From: K189A clade bacterium
GTDB taxonomy: Bacteria > Pseudomonadota > Gammaproteobacteria > Pseudomonadales > Azotimanducaceae
Direction of reading: 5' to 3'
Length of the DNA stretch: 64,000 bases
Assembly (NCBI GenBank): GCA_902565895.1
Contig: CACFGV010000006.1
Location: forward strand, 1-64,000
Made by a program: the position numbers and the translations under genes
The notes under the pieces: generated by a model
Database searches by the model: none
What the model saw: only the letters and a program-made list of their open reading frames with translations
Told to the model about the DNA's origin: nothing
Part shown: positions 44,501 through 53,192 of the stretch, piece by piece
How positions within the stretch are numbered: the stretch's first letter is position 1
Layout: each line of letters begins with the position of its first letter

Positions 44501-45858
44501 TAGCGGCCGCTGAGCATATCGATGATGAGATCGAACTGCCCTCGTTCAAGATCAACATAGGGCCCGGATTGGCGTAGCAGCCTGTAGATTGAATCAATAC
44601 TGCGCTCGCGGTGCGCCACCATGCCAATAATGATTTGCGCTAGTACATCAAGAGGGTTGTACAACAATTGCAAAGGTTCGATATCACGTTCGGCAACGGC
44701 GTTAGCCAGCGCAGCCGCTTCGATAAAGTCTTGAGCGTGGCTTGGGTACAGGCTGCCGCGACTGACTTCGTTAACCCGATGACCGGCACGACCGATACGT
44801 TGCAAAGTAGCGGCTACACTGGGCGGTGACTGCACCATAATGACTTCGTCAAGATCGCCAATGTCGATGCCCATTTCTAGTGAGTTGGTGGCGACGATGG
44901 CATCTAGATCGCCTGCTTTTAATCGTGTCTCGACTGCGTGTCGGACGTCTTTTGCTAAAGAGCCGTGGTGAGCGTAGGCCTTGGGTTGGTCGCTGCCTTG
45001 GTTAATTTCTAGCGTGATCTTTTCTGCCAAGCGACGGCTGTTGACAAACAATAGCGTTGAGCGGTTTTGGATAATACGTTGGCGAAAGTCATCACACAGC
45101 GGCTGCCAAATTTTCTCGCCGCGTTCGGCGGCGGCGTGAGCGGTGGCCGGAAACTTAATCTTAAGGTCAATTGCCTTGTCGCTGGCGACGTTCACCCGCC
45201 GTACCCTGCGCGGCTGACTGTCAGCTGTACGTCCGCCAAAGTAGCGCGCGACCTCATCAAGAGGCGTCACAGTAGCGGACAGCGCAATGCGTTGGAATTC
45301 TCCGCTCAATTCACTGAGTTGTTCCAATGCTGTCATTAAGTTCACGCCGCGGCGGTTCTCTACCAGGGCATGAATTTCATCCACAATCACCGTTGCCACA
45401 CTTTGCAAGGCGCTCTGGCCTTTTTCAGTGGTCAGCATCAGGGACAAACTCTCGGGGGTGGTAATTAAAATATCCGGCGGTTTGCGCAACATGCGTTGGC
45501 GCTCGCTTTGTTCTGTATCGCCAGAGCGTACTCGTACCTGTAAGGGAGGCATGTTGTAGTCGGCGACCAACTCTGTCAGCGGCGTCAACAGATTTTGTTG
45601 AATGTCGTTGTTCAGCGCCTTCAAGGGCGATACATACAGGACCTTGGTGCTGCCGGTTTCCAAGCCGCCGGCAGCGAATTGACTCAACGACCATAGGAAG
45701 GCCGTAAGTGTTTTGCCGCTGCCTGTTGGAGCAGTGATCAGCGCATGCTCACCGCCAGCAATGACCGGCCAACTTGCTTGTTGCACCGGGGTTGGCGCAT
45801 CGAAGTTGTGTTCGAACCAGCGGCGAACGGTTGGATGGAAGGCGTCCAAACTGTTCAT
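41545..45858 (-). CDS. lhr: Lhr-type large ATP-dependent helicase
   Basis: A 1437-residue superfamily 2 helicase. Walker A is ITAPTGSGKTLTAF, motif II VDEIHALVE, motif III SATVTPLDEVA, motifs V and VI TNSLEMGIDIGDLDEVI and QRIGRAGHRV. The long C-terminal part (winged-helix, Lhr-core and the extended bacterial tail, about 850-1437) matches the large Lhr of E. coli and Pseudomonas (about 1,400-1,540 residues). Lhr unwinds RNA-DNA hybrids and takes part in DNA repair. It heads the unit lhr, deacetylase, cytochrome c. Confidence 0.94.
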   Translation of the reverse strand: MNSLDAFHPTVRRWFEHNFDAPTPVQQASWPVIAGGEHALITAPTGSGKTLTAFLWSLSQFAAGGLETGSTKVLYVSPLKALNNDIQQNLLTPLTELVADYNMPPLQVRVRSGDTEQSERQRMLRKPPDILITTPESLSLMLTTEKGQSALQSVATVIVDEIHALVENRRGVNLMTALEQLSELSGEFQRIALSATVTPLDEVARYFGGRTADSQPRRVRRVNVASDKAIDLKIKFPATAHAAAERGEKIWQPLCDDFRQRIIQNRSTLLFVNSRRLAEKITLEINQGSDQPKAYAHHGSLAKDVRHAVETRLKAGDLDAIVATNSLEMGIDIGDLDEVIMVQSPPSVAATLQRIGRAGHRVNEVSRGSLYPSHAQDFIEAAALANAVAERDIEPLQLLYNPLDVLAQIIIGMVAHRERSIDSIYRLLRQSGPYVDLERGQFDLIIDMLSGRYAGSRVRELKPRIVLDRVTQRIKANRGAVLALYSSGGSIPDRGYFQLKHKDSGAKLGELDEEFVWEATTGDSFTLGTQHWRIHSITHNDVLVTEASSGTTLPPFWRSETFNRSVHFSAQICDFLYHAEQRLGSQSDLAQELVQKQQFEEAAAAELVDYLKRQREHTRSALPNRTNVLFEHVLSGPAGYQGPDQPQQLVIHTHWGGRINRPWALALDVAWQQHTGCKPELHADNNVVVIQCKSLNEGLAQDFAEQLLGWVNSDNLLTLLRERLEASGFFGARFRECAGRALLLNKQRFNQRLPLWMSRLQAKKLMSKIKSLDDFPIMLETWRTCLHDEFDLSALGAKLNASQTGDIQASLVTTQTPSPFAQNVIFDQVSRYMYADDTPEDETPSAIRAELIQQAVFDPTLRPKINPQTIVEFVAKRQRRAPGYEPSNPEEWGEWLKERVLIPIPELPSDPQLSEDAITITVDHRQWLTHRELVHGLHNTGLLPGPAPTDAPALIEQRSALELCREILSFYGPLTEEAVTEVLPTLPAGVLSADETFVQGALVQDSTQEHWCDAENLETLIRFQRAAQRQTIEPLSRNQLLSFWSNLHELTRPSSQETALTALELLRTYPASIATWLRDLLPARGHPPSVLENALQRFDLRWQGTAKQYITVGYAEDLALLGPSQSAAVAKYFTDPQGRYSYSQIADRAVLTDGELTASELNEQWWQGVWQGQLSSDSLEPLRQGILRKFSLAAFDARSRMSRRRVSALRAAPGWSGNWRLSTQSTIDDPLDQLEANKERVRLLLDRYGWINRDLVNRERLPVSSHSNAQGHWRWRDAFMALRVMELAGEVSLGHFVADAETPQFATPSAINAMGVNLPPASVFWLAATDPVAPCGLGLAWPELPRRTDGNYLVFCAGELALVVENYGARLQYFVSPEHPELMEINQVLAHLLHGHQRSININTINGESALANPYLEGLRSIGQLSHDHKQVTLTSI

Positions 45859-45955
45859 CAGCTTGCGGCTCTGCTGGCTGATTGGAACTCAGAGTTACGC
45901 CGTTGGAGAAATATTACGGTTATCATGGCGCCTTTAAGTGTAGGCGAAAGCGAAC

Positions 45956-46315
45956 GTGTTAGCTGTGTTGTCGTTACTTCGCACGGCCATTGCCATGATG
46001 GTGGGTAGTTTTGTCTGGTTTGTCGTGAGCAATGGATTAGGCCAACCCACAGGTGTGGCGGCCCTGTTGCCGGTGTGGATAGCGGGGATGGCTGGCGGTG
46101 CGGTATGCACGTTGTACTCAGCGCGTCAGGGTGTTGCTATGGCGGCGGTCAGTGGCCTGTTACTTGCGCTTGGCTTCTTATGGTTTCGCCACGTGTATTT
46201 GGCTTTGCCGGTGACCGGTACTGCCTTGGTGGCGTTGTGGCCGCTGTGGTTTCCACCGGCTTACTACGTAGGTGCCTATGCCTATGTACTGTTTCTGATT
46301 CGTCGTGGGAGGTAA
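45956..46315 (+). CDS. small integral membrane protein
   Basis: A 119-residue protein with about four hydrophobic helices and few charged residues. The start is GTG 45956, without a strong ribosome site. It ends directly before the CoA-transferase ATG (stop 46313-46315, next start 46316), so the two are cotranscribed. The family is not recognised. The 97-base divergent region to lhr holds the promoters. Confidence 0.65.
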   Translation: MLAVLSLLRTAIAMMVGSFVWFVVSNGLGQPTGVAALLPVWIAGMAGGAVCTLYSARQGVAMAAVSGLLLALGFLWFRHVYLALPVTGTALVALWPLWFPPAYYVGAYAYVLFLIRRGR

Positions 46316-47539
46316 ATGATGGCTGAACTTGCGGAGTTATTGGCACCGGGCCAGCGTATTTTTGTTGCTGGCAGCAGTAACGAACCCACGGCTTTATTGG
46401 AAGCCATGGCGCAGATGCAGTTGCCGAAAGATCTGCACTTTTTACAATTTCCAATCGCCGGTTTAAATGGGGTGGACTTTACCACTTGGAATGACTCAGC
46501 GGGTCTAACAACATTTTTTATGACCCCGACCTTGGCTAAGGCAGATGTCCAACGAGTTCACTATCTGCCCATGCAAATGCGCGCGGTGTTCGACTATTTG
46601 GCAAAAGATGTAGACGTGTGTCTGCTGCAAGTGGCCCATGACCGCAATGGCGTGCTGCGGGTGGGTCCGAATGTGGACTTTGTCGCAGCAGTCCTTAGTG
46701 GAGCAAGAATCGTGATCGCCGAGTTGAATCGGCACATCGTGGCCCCCTTAGGGTGTCCGCGAATTGAGTCTGCACAAATAGATTACTTGTTCGAGAGCGA
46801 TCGGTCGCTGGCGACCATGGCGACGCCGAAGATAGATGAGGCAGCACAGAGCATAGGCAAATTAGTGGCCGGACTCATAAATGATGGCGACTGCGTACAA
46901 ACAGGCATTGGTGCAATACCTGCTGCGATCTTGAATGAACTGAGCGCCAAGAACGATCTAGGTTTGCACGGTGGCCTGATCGACGCGGGCGGTATGCGCT
47001 TGATAGAAGCGGGCAACGTAAACGGCGCGCGTAAGGCCATCGACCGTGGTCTGCATATTACAGGTATGGCCTTAGGCGATAGCGAGCTGTTCGACTGGTT
47101 AGCGGATCAGCCGAGCGTTGTTTTTAGAGGTGCAGACCATACCCACGAAGTCAGTGCTATTGCTGAACTCGACAACTTTGTCTCAATCAATTCTGCGGTA
47201 GAAGTTGATTTGTTTGGTCAGGTTAATGCCGAATTTGCTGGCGGCAAACAGATCTCAGGCACCGGTGGTTCAGTCGACTTTATGCGCGCCGCTAAAGCGT
47301 CAAAAGGCGGGCGCTCCATCGTGGCGATGAACGCAACCGCTCGCGGCGGCACGGTCTCGCGCATCGTGCCTCAGGTAGATATGGTCACCGCGCTGCGCAC
47401 CGACGTCGACATCGTGGTAACAGAGTTTGGCGTTGCGCAGTTAAAGAACCTGCCAAATCGTCAACGTCAAGATGCATTGATTGAAATAGCGGCGCCACAG
47501 TTTCGGGATGAATTACTCGAAGGCAGCTTGAAGAGCTAG
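46316..47539 (+). CDS. acetyl-CoA hydrolase/CoA-transferase family protein
   Basis: A 407-residue class I CoA-transferase fold. The catalytic Glu is in INSAVEVDLFGQVNAE, and the glycine loop near GTGGSVDFMRAA is seen. GTVSRIVPQVDMVTALRTDVDIVVTEFGVAQLK matches acetyl-CoA hydrolase/4-hydroxybutyrate CoA-transferases. It would exchange CoA between acyl groups; the acid is unknown. ATG at 46316 follows GGGAGGTAA. A second ATG follows at once. Confidence 0.9.
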   Translation: MMAELAELLAPGQRIFVAGSSNEPTALLEAMAQMQLPKDLHFLQFPIAGLNGVDFTTWNDSAGLTTFFMTPTLAKADVQRVHYLPMQMRAVFDYLAKDVDVCLLQVAHDRNGVLRVGPNVDFVAAVLSGARIVIAELNRHIVAPLGCPRIESAQIDYLFESDRSLATMATPKIDEAAQSIGKLVAGLINDGDCVQTGIGAIPAAILNELSAKNDLGLHGGLIDAGGMRLIEAGNVNGARKAIDRGLHITGMALGDSELFDWLADQPSVVFRGADHTHEVSAIAELDNFVSINSAVEVDLFGQVNAEFAGGKQISGTGGSVDFMRAAKASKGGRSIVAMNATARGGTVSRIVPQVDMVTALRTDVDIVVTEFGVAQLKNLPNRQRQDALIEIAAPQFRDELLEGSLKS

Positions 47540-47565
47540 ATCTTACACTGGTAGCTCACCTGCTG

Positions 47566-47688
47566 AGGTTTTTGGCTGCACCTCCAGGCTCATCCAAGAA
47601 GAAGGCGAACGCCTTCACAAGCTCTGGAGTTCTCTTTAGAAGAAGGCAAACGCTTTCACATACCTCGGAGTTCACTCAGGAAGAAGGC
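47566..47688 (-). repeat. three 41-base units at the oligopeptidase B 3' end
   Basis: Unit 1 (47688-47648) encodes AFFLSELRGM plus the stop; unit 2 (47647-47607) agrees at 30 of 41 bases; unit 3 (47606-47566) matches mainly in its first half (GCCTTCTTC). The copies lie past the stop codon, in the space before the CoA-transferase end. Confidence 0.8.
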
Positions 47689-49743
47689 GTACTCCTCCGC
47701 AACCTCCCGCAGCGCCGTGAACCGTCCTGATTGTCCGCCATGGCCGGCCTCCATATTGGTTTTTAGCAACAGAACATTACTGTCAGTCTTTTCGTGGCGT
47801 AGTTTGGCGACCCACTTTGCTGGTTCCCAGTAGGTGACCCTGGGATCGTTTAAGCCAGCGGTTACCAGCATGGGTGGATAATCCTGGGCGCTGACTTGGT
47901 CGTAGGGCGAATACGCCTGAATGGTGGCGTAGTCTTCTGCGCTCTCTATGGGGTTCCCCCATTCCGGCCACTCCATTGGGGTTAGGGGCAAATCTGCATT
48001 CAACATGGTGTTGAGTACGTCGACAAAGGGAACATGGGCAGCTACGGCGGCGTAGAGTTGGGGGGCTTGATTCACAACTGCCCCCATTAACTCACCACCG
48101 GCACTGCCGCCGCTGATCAATACCTTGCCTGCCGCGGTATAACCTTTATTTATGAGGTGGTGCGTGCAGTCGACAAAGTCGTTAAAGGTGTTTTCTCGTT
48201 GTTGCAGTTTGCCGTCCTGGTACCAGTGGTAACCCAAGTCGTCGCCGCCGCGAATGTGTGCAATGGCAAAAATGATGCCGCGATCCAACAGAGATAAGAC
48301 GTTAGTAGAAAATGCCGGGGGTACGGCGTAGCCATAGGCACCGTAGGCGTAGAGGTGCAGGGGTGCGCTGTTATCGATTGGCGTGTCGCGACGATGCACC
48401 AAACTGATAGGCACCTGTTTGCCGTCTCGGGCTGTGGCCGTGAGTCGCTCGGACTGATACTGCGTGGCATCGTAACCGCTCGGGATGCTCTGCACTTTGC
48501 GGGTCCGCAAGGAGCGGCTGGCTAGATCGTAGTCCAGCACGCTGTTTGGGGTGGTCAGCGAACTGTACTGCAAACGCAAAAACGCGCTTTGATAATTTGG
48601 GTTCACCCCCAGATCTAGACTGTAGGTGGCCTCGGGCAGCTCAACGAAGTGTTGTTGTTGGTGCTGATCGATGACCAAAATTTGATCCAGACCGTCTACT
48701 CTTTGGGGTACGAATACGTGGTTTTCGTAAACCAGATGGCCAACGAGATAATGGTTGTCGTCCCCTTCCAAGAACGGTTGCCACTGGGCCTGACTGTGAG
48801 CGCTCAGGGGTGCGGTGAACAAATCGAAGTTGGGCTGGCGTAGGTTACTGCGTATCAGTAATTGGTCTTGGTAGTGCTCCACGTCGTACTCGTGTCCGCT
48901 TGTGCGTGGACTGATCATGACGGGTGTGGCGCTGAAGTCGTCGATTGGTAGGTAGCTAACTTCGCTGGTCACATGGTCGGCGCTGCGCAAGAACACCAGT
49001 TGTTCTGACTGGCTCAAGTGCATAGACAAAAAGAAGCCGCCGTCTTCTTCTGCACAGATAAGGGTATCGGCTTGGTCGTCATGAAGCTTGCGCCAATAAA
49101 TTTTGTCCGGCCGCCATTGCTCGTTTACGTTGCGGTACAGCAGCCCGTCACTGTGTTGGTTCCAAATGGCTTCACCAATGGTATGAGTAATTGGGGAGGT
49201 CACCGCAATCCCATTTGTTAAGTCAATAACGTGCAGGGTGAAGCGTTCGCCGCCATCGGTATCAATACTGTAGGCAATAAATTGGTTATTAGGGCTGACA
49301 CTCATTGCGCCGAGGCGGAAATAATCTTGGTCTGTAGCCAGCGCATTCTCATCAAGCAAGGTAACCCAATCCCTTGGGTCTATTTGTTCGTGCTCATGAC
49401 TCCCTGCTGCGCGATACCAGCGCCGATATTGATCGCCCTCGTTAAAGCGCCACTGATAGTGATAGCCATTGTGGAAGTACGGCACGCTTTCGTCGCTGTC
49501 GCTCTTGCGGTTTTTGAGTTCCTTGAACAGGGTATCCACCAACTCTCGGTTAGGTGCCATGTACTGCTCGAAGTACGTATTCTCGGCCTGTAGGTAGTCC
49601 AATATCTCTTGGTCGTTAACCGTGGGGTAATTGGGGTCTTGGAGCCAGGCGTAAGGATCTTGCACCACAATCCCATGATGGTTGTGCTCGTGGTGTTTGC
49701 GCGCGGCCTTGGGCGGCTCGCCAAATGCGTGTGGGGTTGTCAT
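47656..49743 (-). CDS. ptrB: oligopeptidase B (S9A serine peptidase)
   Basis: A 695-residue prolyl-oligopeptidase-family enzyme. An N-terminal seven-bladed propeller is followed by the catalytic domain with GGSAGGELMG (nucleophile Ser), TAGLNDPRVTYWEPAKWVAKLR (Asp) and MEAGHGGQSGRF (His). These match oligopeptidase B, which cuts small peptides after Arg and Lys. The gene ends 10-15 codons short of E. coli PtrB, and its terminal 41 bases recur twice beyond the stop. Confidence 0.93.
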   Translation of the reverse strand: MTTPHAFGEPPKAARKHHEHNHHGIVVQDPYAWLQDPNYPTVNDQEILDYLQAENTYFEQYMAPNRELVDTLFKELKNRKSDSDESVPYFHNGYHYQWRFNEGDQYRRWYRAAGSHEHEQIDPRDWVTLLDENALATDQDYFRLGAMSVSPNNQFIAYSIDTDGGERFTLHVIDLTNGIAVTSPITHTIGEAIWNQHSDGLLYRNVNEQWRPDKIYWRKLHDDQADTLICAEEDGGFFLSMHLSQSEQLVFLRSADHVTSEVSYLPIDDFSATPVMISPRTSGHEYDVEHYQDQLLIRSNLRQPNFDLFTAPLSAHSQAQWQPFLEGDDNHYLVGHLVYENHVFVPQRVDGLDQILVIDQHQQQHFVELPEATYSLDLGVNPNYQSAFLRLQYSSLTTPNSVLDYDLASRSLRTRKVQSIPSGYDATQYQSERLTATARDGKQVPISLVHRRDTPIDNSAPLHLYAYGAYGYAVPPAFSTNVLSLLDRGIIFAIAHIRGGDDLGYHWYQDGKLQQRENTFNDFVDCTHHLINKGYTAAGKVLISGGSAGGELMGAVVNQAPQLYAAVAAHVPFVDVLNTMLNADLPLTPMEWPEWGNPIESAEDYATIQAYSPYDQVSAQDYPPMLVTAGLNDPRVTYWEPAKWVAKLRHEKTDSNVLLLKTNMEAGHGGQSGRFTALREVAEEYAFFLSELRGM

Positions 49744-49862
49744 AGTAATGAAGGCATGCTGAAAACAGCGCGTAGATTAGTGGCCTGAACGGCAACTTGC
49801 ACCTTTGGCCTAGCAGTGGAGGCGCAGGGCGCCGCCGAACCCAGACACACAGGAGATCTTCT

Positions 49863-50525
49863 ATGGCGCACATAGAACCCTTGGACACCGATCAACACCC
49901 GGAATTGGCGCCAATCATGGCGGTGGCGGAGGCAGCCATGGGATTTGTGCCCAACAGTACCCGCACGATGGCGCATATGGGGCAATTGCCTTTCGTCTTT
50001 TCTGCATTGTTTGGCACAGTTATGGGAGGCGATGCCAAAGCGATTCTGGCAGGCCTGTTAGACGTTATGCCAGAACAAACCGATGCGCACGAAAACCTGC
50101 TGCCAGAACTGTTACAGCTTATTGCCTATTGCGTTAGTTTGAGCGCCGGCTGCCGCTATTGTCAGGCCCACACGGGCCACAACTCAGAACGTCTAAGTGC
50201 TGCGCCAGAACAGCAGGGGCAAAGACTTGCACAAGTGCTGAACTATGAAACCGCTGACTGTTACAGCGACGCCGAGCGTGCCGTCATCGGATTAGCCCTG
50301 GCGGCCGGTCAAGTACCCAATGCCAGTGATGCGCAGCATTTCGCTCAGTTACAAGCGCACTTTTCACAGCGCCAACAGGTGCAAATCGTGGCCATGATTA
50401 GTCTGTTTGGATTTCTCAACCGCTGGAACGACACTGTTGCCACTACGCTGGAGCCATTGCCAACGGACTTTGCACAGCAACATCTGGCATCAAATGGTTG
50501 GCAGGTGTCCAAGCACGGGGAATAG
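49863..50525 (+). CDS. carboxymuconolactone decarboxylase/AhpD-like protein
   Basis: A 220-residue helical protein with the AhpD-type redox motif CRYCQAHTGHNS (CxxC followed by His). This family includes alkylhydroperoxidases and gamma-carboxymuconolactone decarboxylases. ATG 49863 has AGGAGATCTTCT upstream. The frame continues upstream without conserved residues. It leads a unit with SRAP and an unknown gene; the SRAP start is seven bases after its stop. Confidence 0.88.
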   Translation: MAHIEPLDTDQHPELAPIMAVAEAAMGFVPNSTRTMAHMGQLPFVFSALFGTVMGGDAKAILAGLLDVMPEQTDAHENLLPELLQLIAYCVSLSAGCRYCQAHTGHNSERLSAAPEQQGQRLAQVLNYETADCYSDAERAVIGLALAAGQVPNASDAQHFAQLQAHFSQRQQVQIVAMISLFGFLNRWNDTVATTLEPLPTDFAQQHLASNGWQVSKHGE

Positions 50526-50532
50526 ATCTGCG

Positions 50533-51228
50533 ATGTGTGGACGCTTACATGTACGGGCGGCGGACGTCACGGCTCTGCTGGTTGAATTTCTCGAGTTAAT
50601 CCACCATGGCCCTGACAATCTTAATGCCGCGCCCACAGAAGAAATTTCAGTACTGGTCAGCGACACGCAAGGTGCGATAAGTCTGCAACCAATGCGCTGG
50701 TGGTTGACGCCAAGTTGGGCGAAACAACCCAGCACTCGTTACAGCATGTTCAACGCTAAAGCGGAAACTGCGGCAAATCTACCGAGCTTTCGCGAACCGT
50801 ACAGGAAGCGTCGTTGTGTGGTGCCTGTGAGTGGCTTTTACGAGTGGGCTCGGCGGCAAGGACATAAGCAAGCTTATCTGCTGCAAAGTGCTGAAAGCCC
50901 GGGTTTGTTGCTGGCCGGTTTGTGGGATCGTTGGCAAGGCCGCGATGAAAACGGGCAGTCTCAGCAACTCGACAGTTTCACGATACTGACCACGGCGGCA
51001 AGCGCTGGGATGCAACAGGTGCATCACCGCCAGCCGGTTCTCTTGGACAAAGATCAAGCGCTGGGTTGGTTGGACCCAAATATTGCCACCGCAGAATTGG
51101 AATCGTATTTCGCGCCCCAGCTGGCAACACCTATGACAGCATTGCCGGTATCATCTTGGGTGAACAATGCGCGTAACAAAGATCTGCGCTGCGAGCAGGG
51201 AATGGCCGAGGCCATATTGCTTACTTAA
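50533..51228 (+). CDS. SRAP (YedK/HMCES) abasic-site protein
   Basis: A 231-residue SOS-response associated peptidase family protein. The catalytic Cys is residue 2 (MCGRLHV), and FNAKAET, VVPVSGFYEW and VHHRQPVLL provide the Asn, Glu and His that are invariant in the family. It crosslinks to abasic sites in single-stranded DNA and protects them. ATG 50533 is fixed by the Cys2 requirement. Neighbours give no further link to repair. Confidence 0.93.
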   Translation: MCGRLHVRAADVTALLVEFLELIHHGPDNLNAAPTEEISVLVSDTQGAISLQPMRWWLTPSWAKQPSTRYSMFNAKAETAANLPSFREPYRKRRCVVPVSGFYEWARRQGHKQAYLLQSAESPGLLLAGLWDRWQGRDENGQSQQLDSFTILTTAASAGMQQVHHRQPVLLDKDQALGWLDPNIATAELESYFAPQLATPMTALPVSSWVNNARNKDLRCEQGMAEAILLT

Positions 51229-51261
51229 TTGCGCCGACCCCAGCGACATGAGGAGAATCGT

Positions 51262-51711
51262 TTGATATTACGTAAAGGCCTTTGGTCAGGTCGCGGCAGT
51301 GTGCTTACCGAAGGTGCCAGTCTTGGGCAGAGCATTTCCTTAGACGCTGAGATCGTGGACGAGTTGGATGGACTAACGATTACCGGCGAGATTAGCGACA
51401 GCTACGGTGCACCGATTTCTGTGCGCGTTGCACCCAACGAGGTAGGCACCTATGTGATCGACGCGCGCTTGGGTAAGGTAGCCCTAGATGGCATCGCTAA
51501 GCTCGAGAGTGAGCCGAATCATGCGCTGCTGTGGCATGAGTCGGGTATCTACAGCGCCAGCGTCTCTTTGTTCAGTATTGGCGGGGGCCTAGGCTGTCGC
51601 GGTTTCTTTCGCGACGCTAAAGGCGCGCTCACCTGGGAGATGCAACTGCAACCAAAACAGCAGGCGGTCGGAGGCGCCAATGTGGTGTCATTGGCGCGTC
51701 GCCGTCGTTAG
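51262..51711 (+). CDS. conserved beta-rich protein, unknown function
   Basis: A 149-residue protein. The start is likely TTG 51262 behind AGGAG (51251-51255); an upstream TTG at 51229 is possible. It has a regular pattern of short beta strands (LWSGRGSVLTEGASLG, LTITGEISDSYG, PISVRVAPNEVGTYVIDARLG) and ends in a basic tail RRRR. No signal peptide or membrane helix is seen. Not recognised. It follows SRAP by 33 bases and converges on the TetR gene with three bases between stops. Confidence 0.7.
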   Translation: MILRKGLWSGRGSVLTEGASLGQSISLDAEIVDELDGLTITGEISDSYGAPISVRVAPNEVGTYVIDARLGKVALDGIAKLESEPNHALLWHESGIYSASVSLFSIGGGLGCRGFFRDAKGALTWEMQLQPKQQAVGGANVVSLARRRR

Positions 51712-51714
51712 ACG

Positions 51715-52329
51715 CTAATTCACAAGGTATGGCCGAACCAACTGCTCCATCTGCTGGCGTAGGGTGAGTAACTTAAGCTTAGTGTTAGTGCTGTTGACGA
51801 TATAGCGGTCGAGTGTGGTGTTCGCAATGCCGTGAAGGGTATGCGCCATCAGTTGAATATCGACATCATCGTGCATATGCCCCATACCTTTAGCGGTACT
51901 TAAAGCAGCGTAGTAATAGCCATCGCCGGCTTTGTCTATCGTTTCTATGACGCTGGTAGCATCAGCGGACTCATCAAATTTCGCGAAGCTAGTGCTTAAT
52001 AGGCTGAGCAGCCACTTTAGATTTTCGCGGCTAAAACTCTGAATACGCACGCGGTTGATGTTGTCGAGTGTTTCTAGAAGATCGCCGCTGTATTGCTTGA
52101 TAACATCGTTGATTGCTGGCCCTGGCCCGACATAGGCGTCTAGTAGTATCTCGTGCAAAATTGACGCTTTGGCGGGGTAGTAGTTGTAGAGCGTTTGATA
52201 ACTCACGCCTGCGGCATCGGCAATTTGTCTCGTCGTGACGTCGTTCCATTGACCCTGGTTGGCCAAGGCCCTTGCCACGTCCAAGATCGCGGTCCGAGTG
52301 CGGGCCTTATTTTTTTCTCTGAGTGACAT
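51715..52329 (-). CDS. TetR-family regulator
   Basis: A 204-residue TetR repressor. The N-terminal helix-turn-helix is seen at about residues 27-55: VTTRQIADAAGVSYQTLYNYYPAKASILHEIL. The C-terminal ligand-binding domain is not informative. It faces the Lol-like operon across 98 AT-rich bases, and it is the likely regulator of that operon. Confidence 0.88.
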   Translation of the reverse strand: MSLREKNKARTRTAILDVARALANQGQWNDVTTRQIADAAGVSYQTLYNYYPAKASILHEILLDAYVGPGPAINDVIKQYSGDLLETLDNINRVRIQSFSRENLKWLLSLLSTSFAKFDESADATSVIETIDKAGDGYYYAALSTAKGMGHMHDDVDIQLMAHTLHGIANTTLDRYIVNSTNTKLKLLTLRQQMEQLVRPYLVN

Positions 52330-52427
52330 AACTAGATCAAAGTCTAAATATTGACTCGATATATTATTATTGCTTTGTCAGTAGGCGCAAGTTAACGTTC
52401 GTACAACTATTCCTGCAGAGCGTCTTC
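52330..52427. promoter_or_regulatory. AT-rich divergent promoter region, TetR / Lol-like operon
   Basis: The region is much more AT-rich than its surroundings, with ATATTGACTCGATATATT near its middle as a weak inverted repeat that could serve a TetR dimer. Its position between a TetR gene and a five-gene operon is the main evidence. Confidence 0.4.
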
Positions 52428-53189
52428 ATGTTTAAGCGGTGCGTGTGTTTCACATGGTTTGCCTTAGTGGCCCTGGGTGGCCCCGCTAAGGCGGAAGAAA
52501 CTTTTGACCCCCTGACCTTAGTCACCCAGTCCATTGATCAAACTCGCGGCTTGAGTTCCTACGCTGAGATCAACATGTTGATTAAACGCCCAAGTTGGCA
52601 ACGGGAGTCCACTCTGTATGCCTGGACTCGGGGTCGCGAGGATGCGTTGATCCGATTTGTCGCTCCGGCGCGAGACGCCGGCAATGCTTTGCTTAAACAA
52701 GGCGATAAAATGTGGACGTTCAACCCCAAACTGAACAAAAGCATTCGTTTGCCTGGTGGCATGATGTCGCAGAGTTGGGCGGGCTCCGATTTTTCCTATG
52801 ACGACATGTCTCGTAGCGACAAGTGGATCAAATACTATCGACTAGAGCATGTAGACACTGAGGTTAGTGACGGGCTGAAGACCTATACGATCGACGCTAT
52901 TCCTTTTGACGACGCGCCTGTGGTTTGGGGCAAGGAACGGTTGCGCATTCGCGAAGACTCTGTACTGATTGAAGCGCTCTACTATGACCAGGACATGCAA
53001 CCGCTGCGCCGCATGGTGACCACAGAAATTGGCGAACTCGGCGGTCGCGTTATGGCCACGTCTATGCGCATGATGGACCTAGAAAAACCCGACAGCTTTA
53101 CCGAGGTGCGTTACGACGCTATGGACTTTGATGTGGCGTTAGAGGATCGGCTGTTTACGTTGTTTTCGCTGCAATCAAGGAACCGCTAA
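52428..53189 (+). CDS. LolA-like outer-membrane lipoprotein-sorting protein
   Basis: A 253-residue periplasmic protein. Residues 1-22 are a signal peptide (MFKRCVCFTWFALVALGGPAKA). The mature part matches the LolA_like family: ALIRFVAPARDAGNALLKQGDKMWTFNPKLNKSIRLPGGMM and SQSWAGSDFSYDDMSRSD. Such proteins are thought to carry hydrophobic cargo across the periplasm. It begins a five-gene operon; the permease GTG follows after three bases. Confidence 0.88.
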   Translation: MFKRCVCFTWFALVALGGPAKAEETFDPLTLVTQSIDQTRGLSSYAEINMLIKRPSWQRESTLYAWTRGREDALIRFVAPARDAGNALLKQGDKMWTFNPKLNKSIRLPGGMMSQSWAGSDFSYDDMSRSDKWIKYYRLEHVDTEVSDGLKTYTIDAIPFDDAPVVWGKERLRIREDSVLIEALYYDQDMQPLRRMVTTEIGELGGRVMATSMRMMDLEKPDSFTEVRYDAMDFDVALEDRLFTLFSLQSRNR

Positions 53190-53192
53190 CCC

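Noticed and set aside
47566-47688. CRISPR-like array of 41-base units
   Set aside because: The units adjoin without unique spacers, are degenerate and continue from coding sequence.
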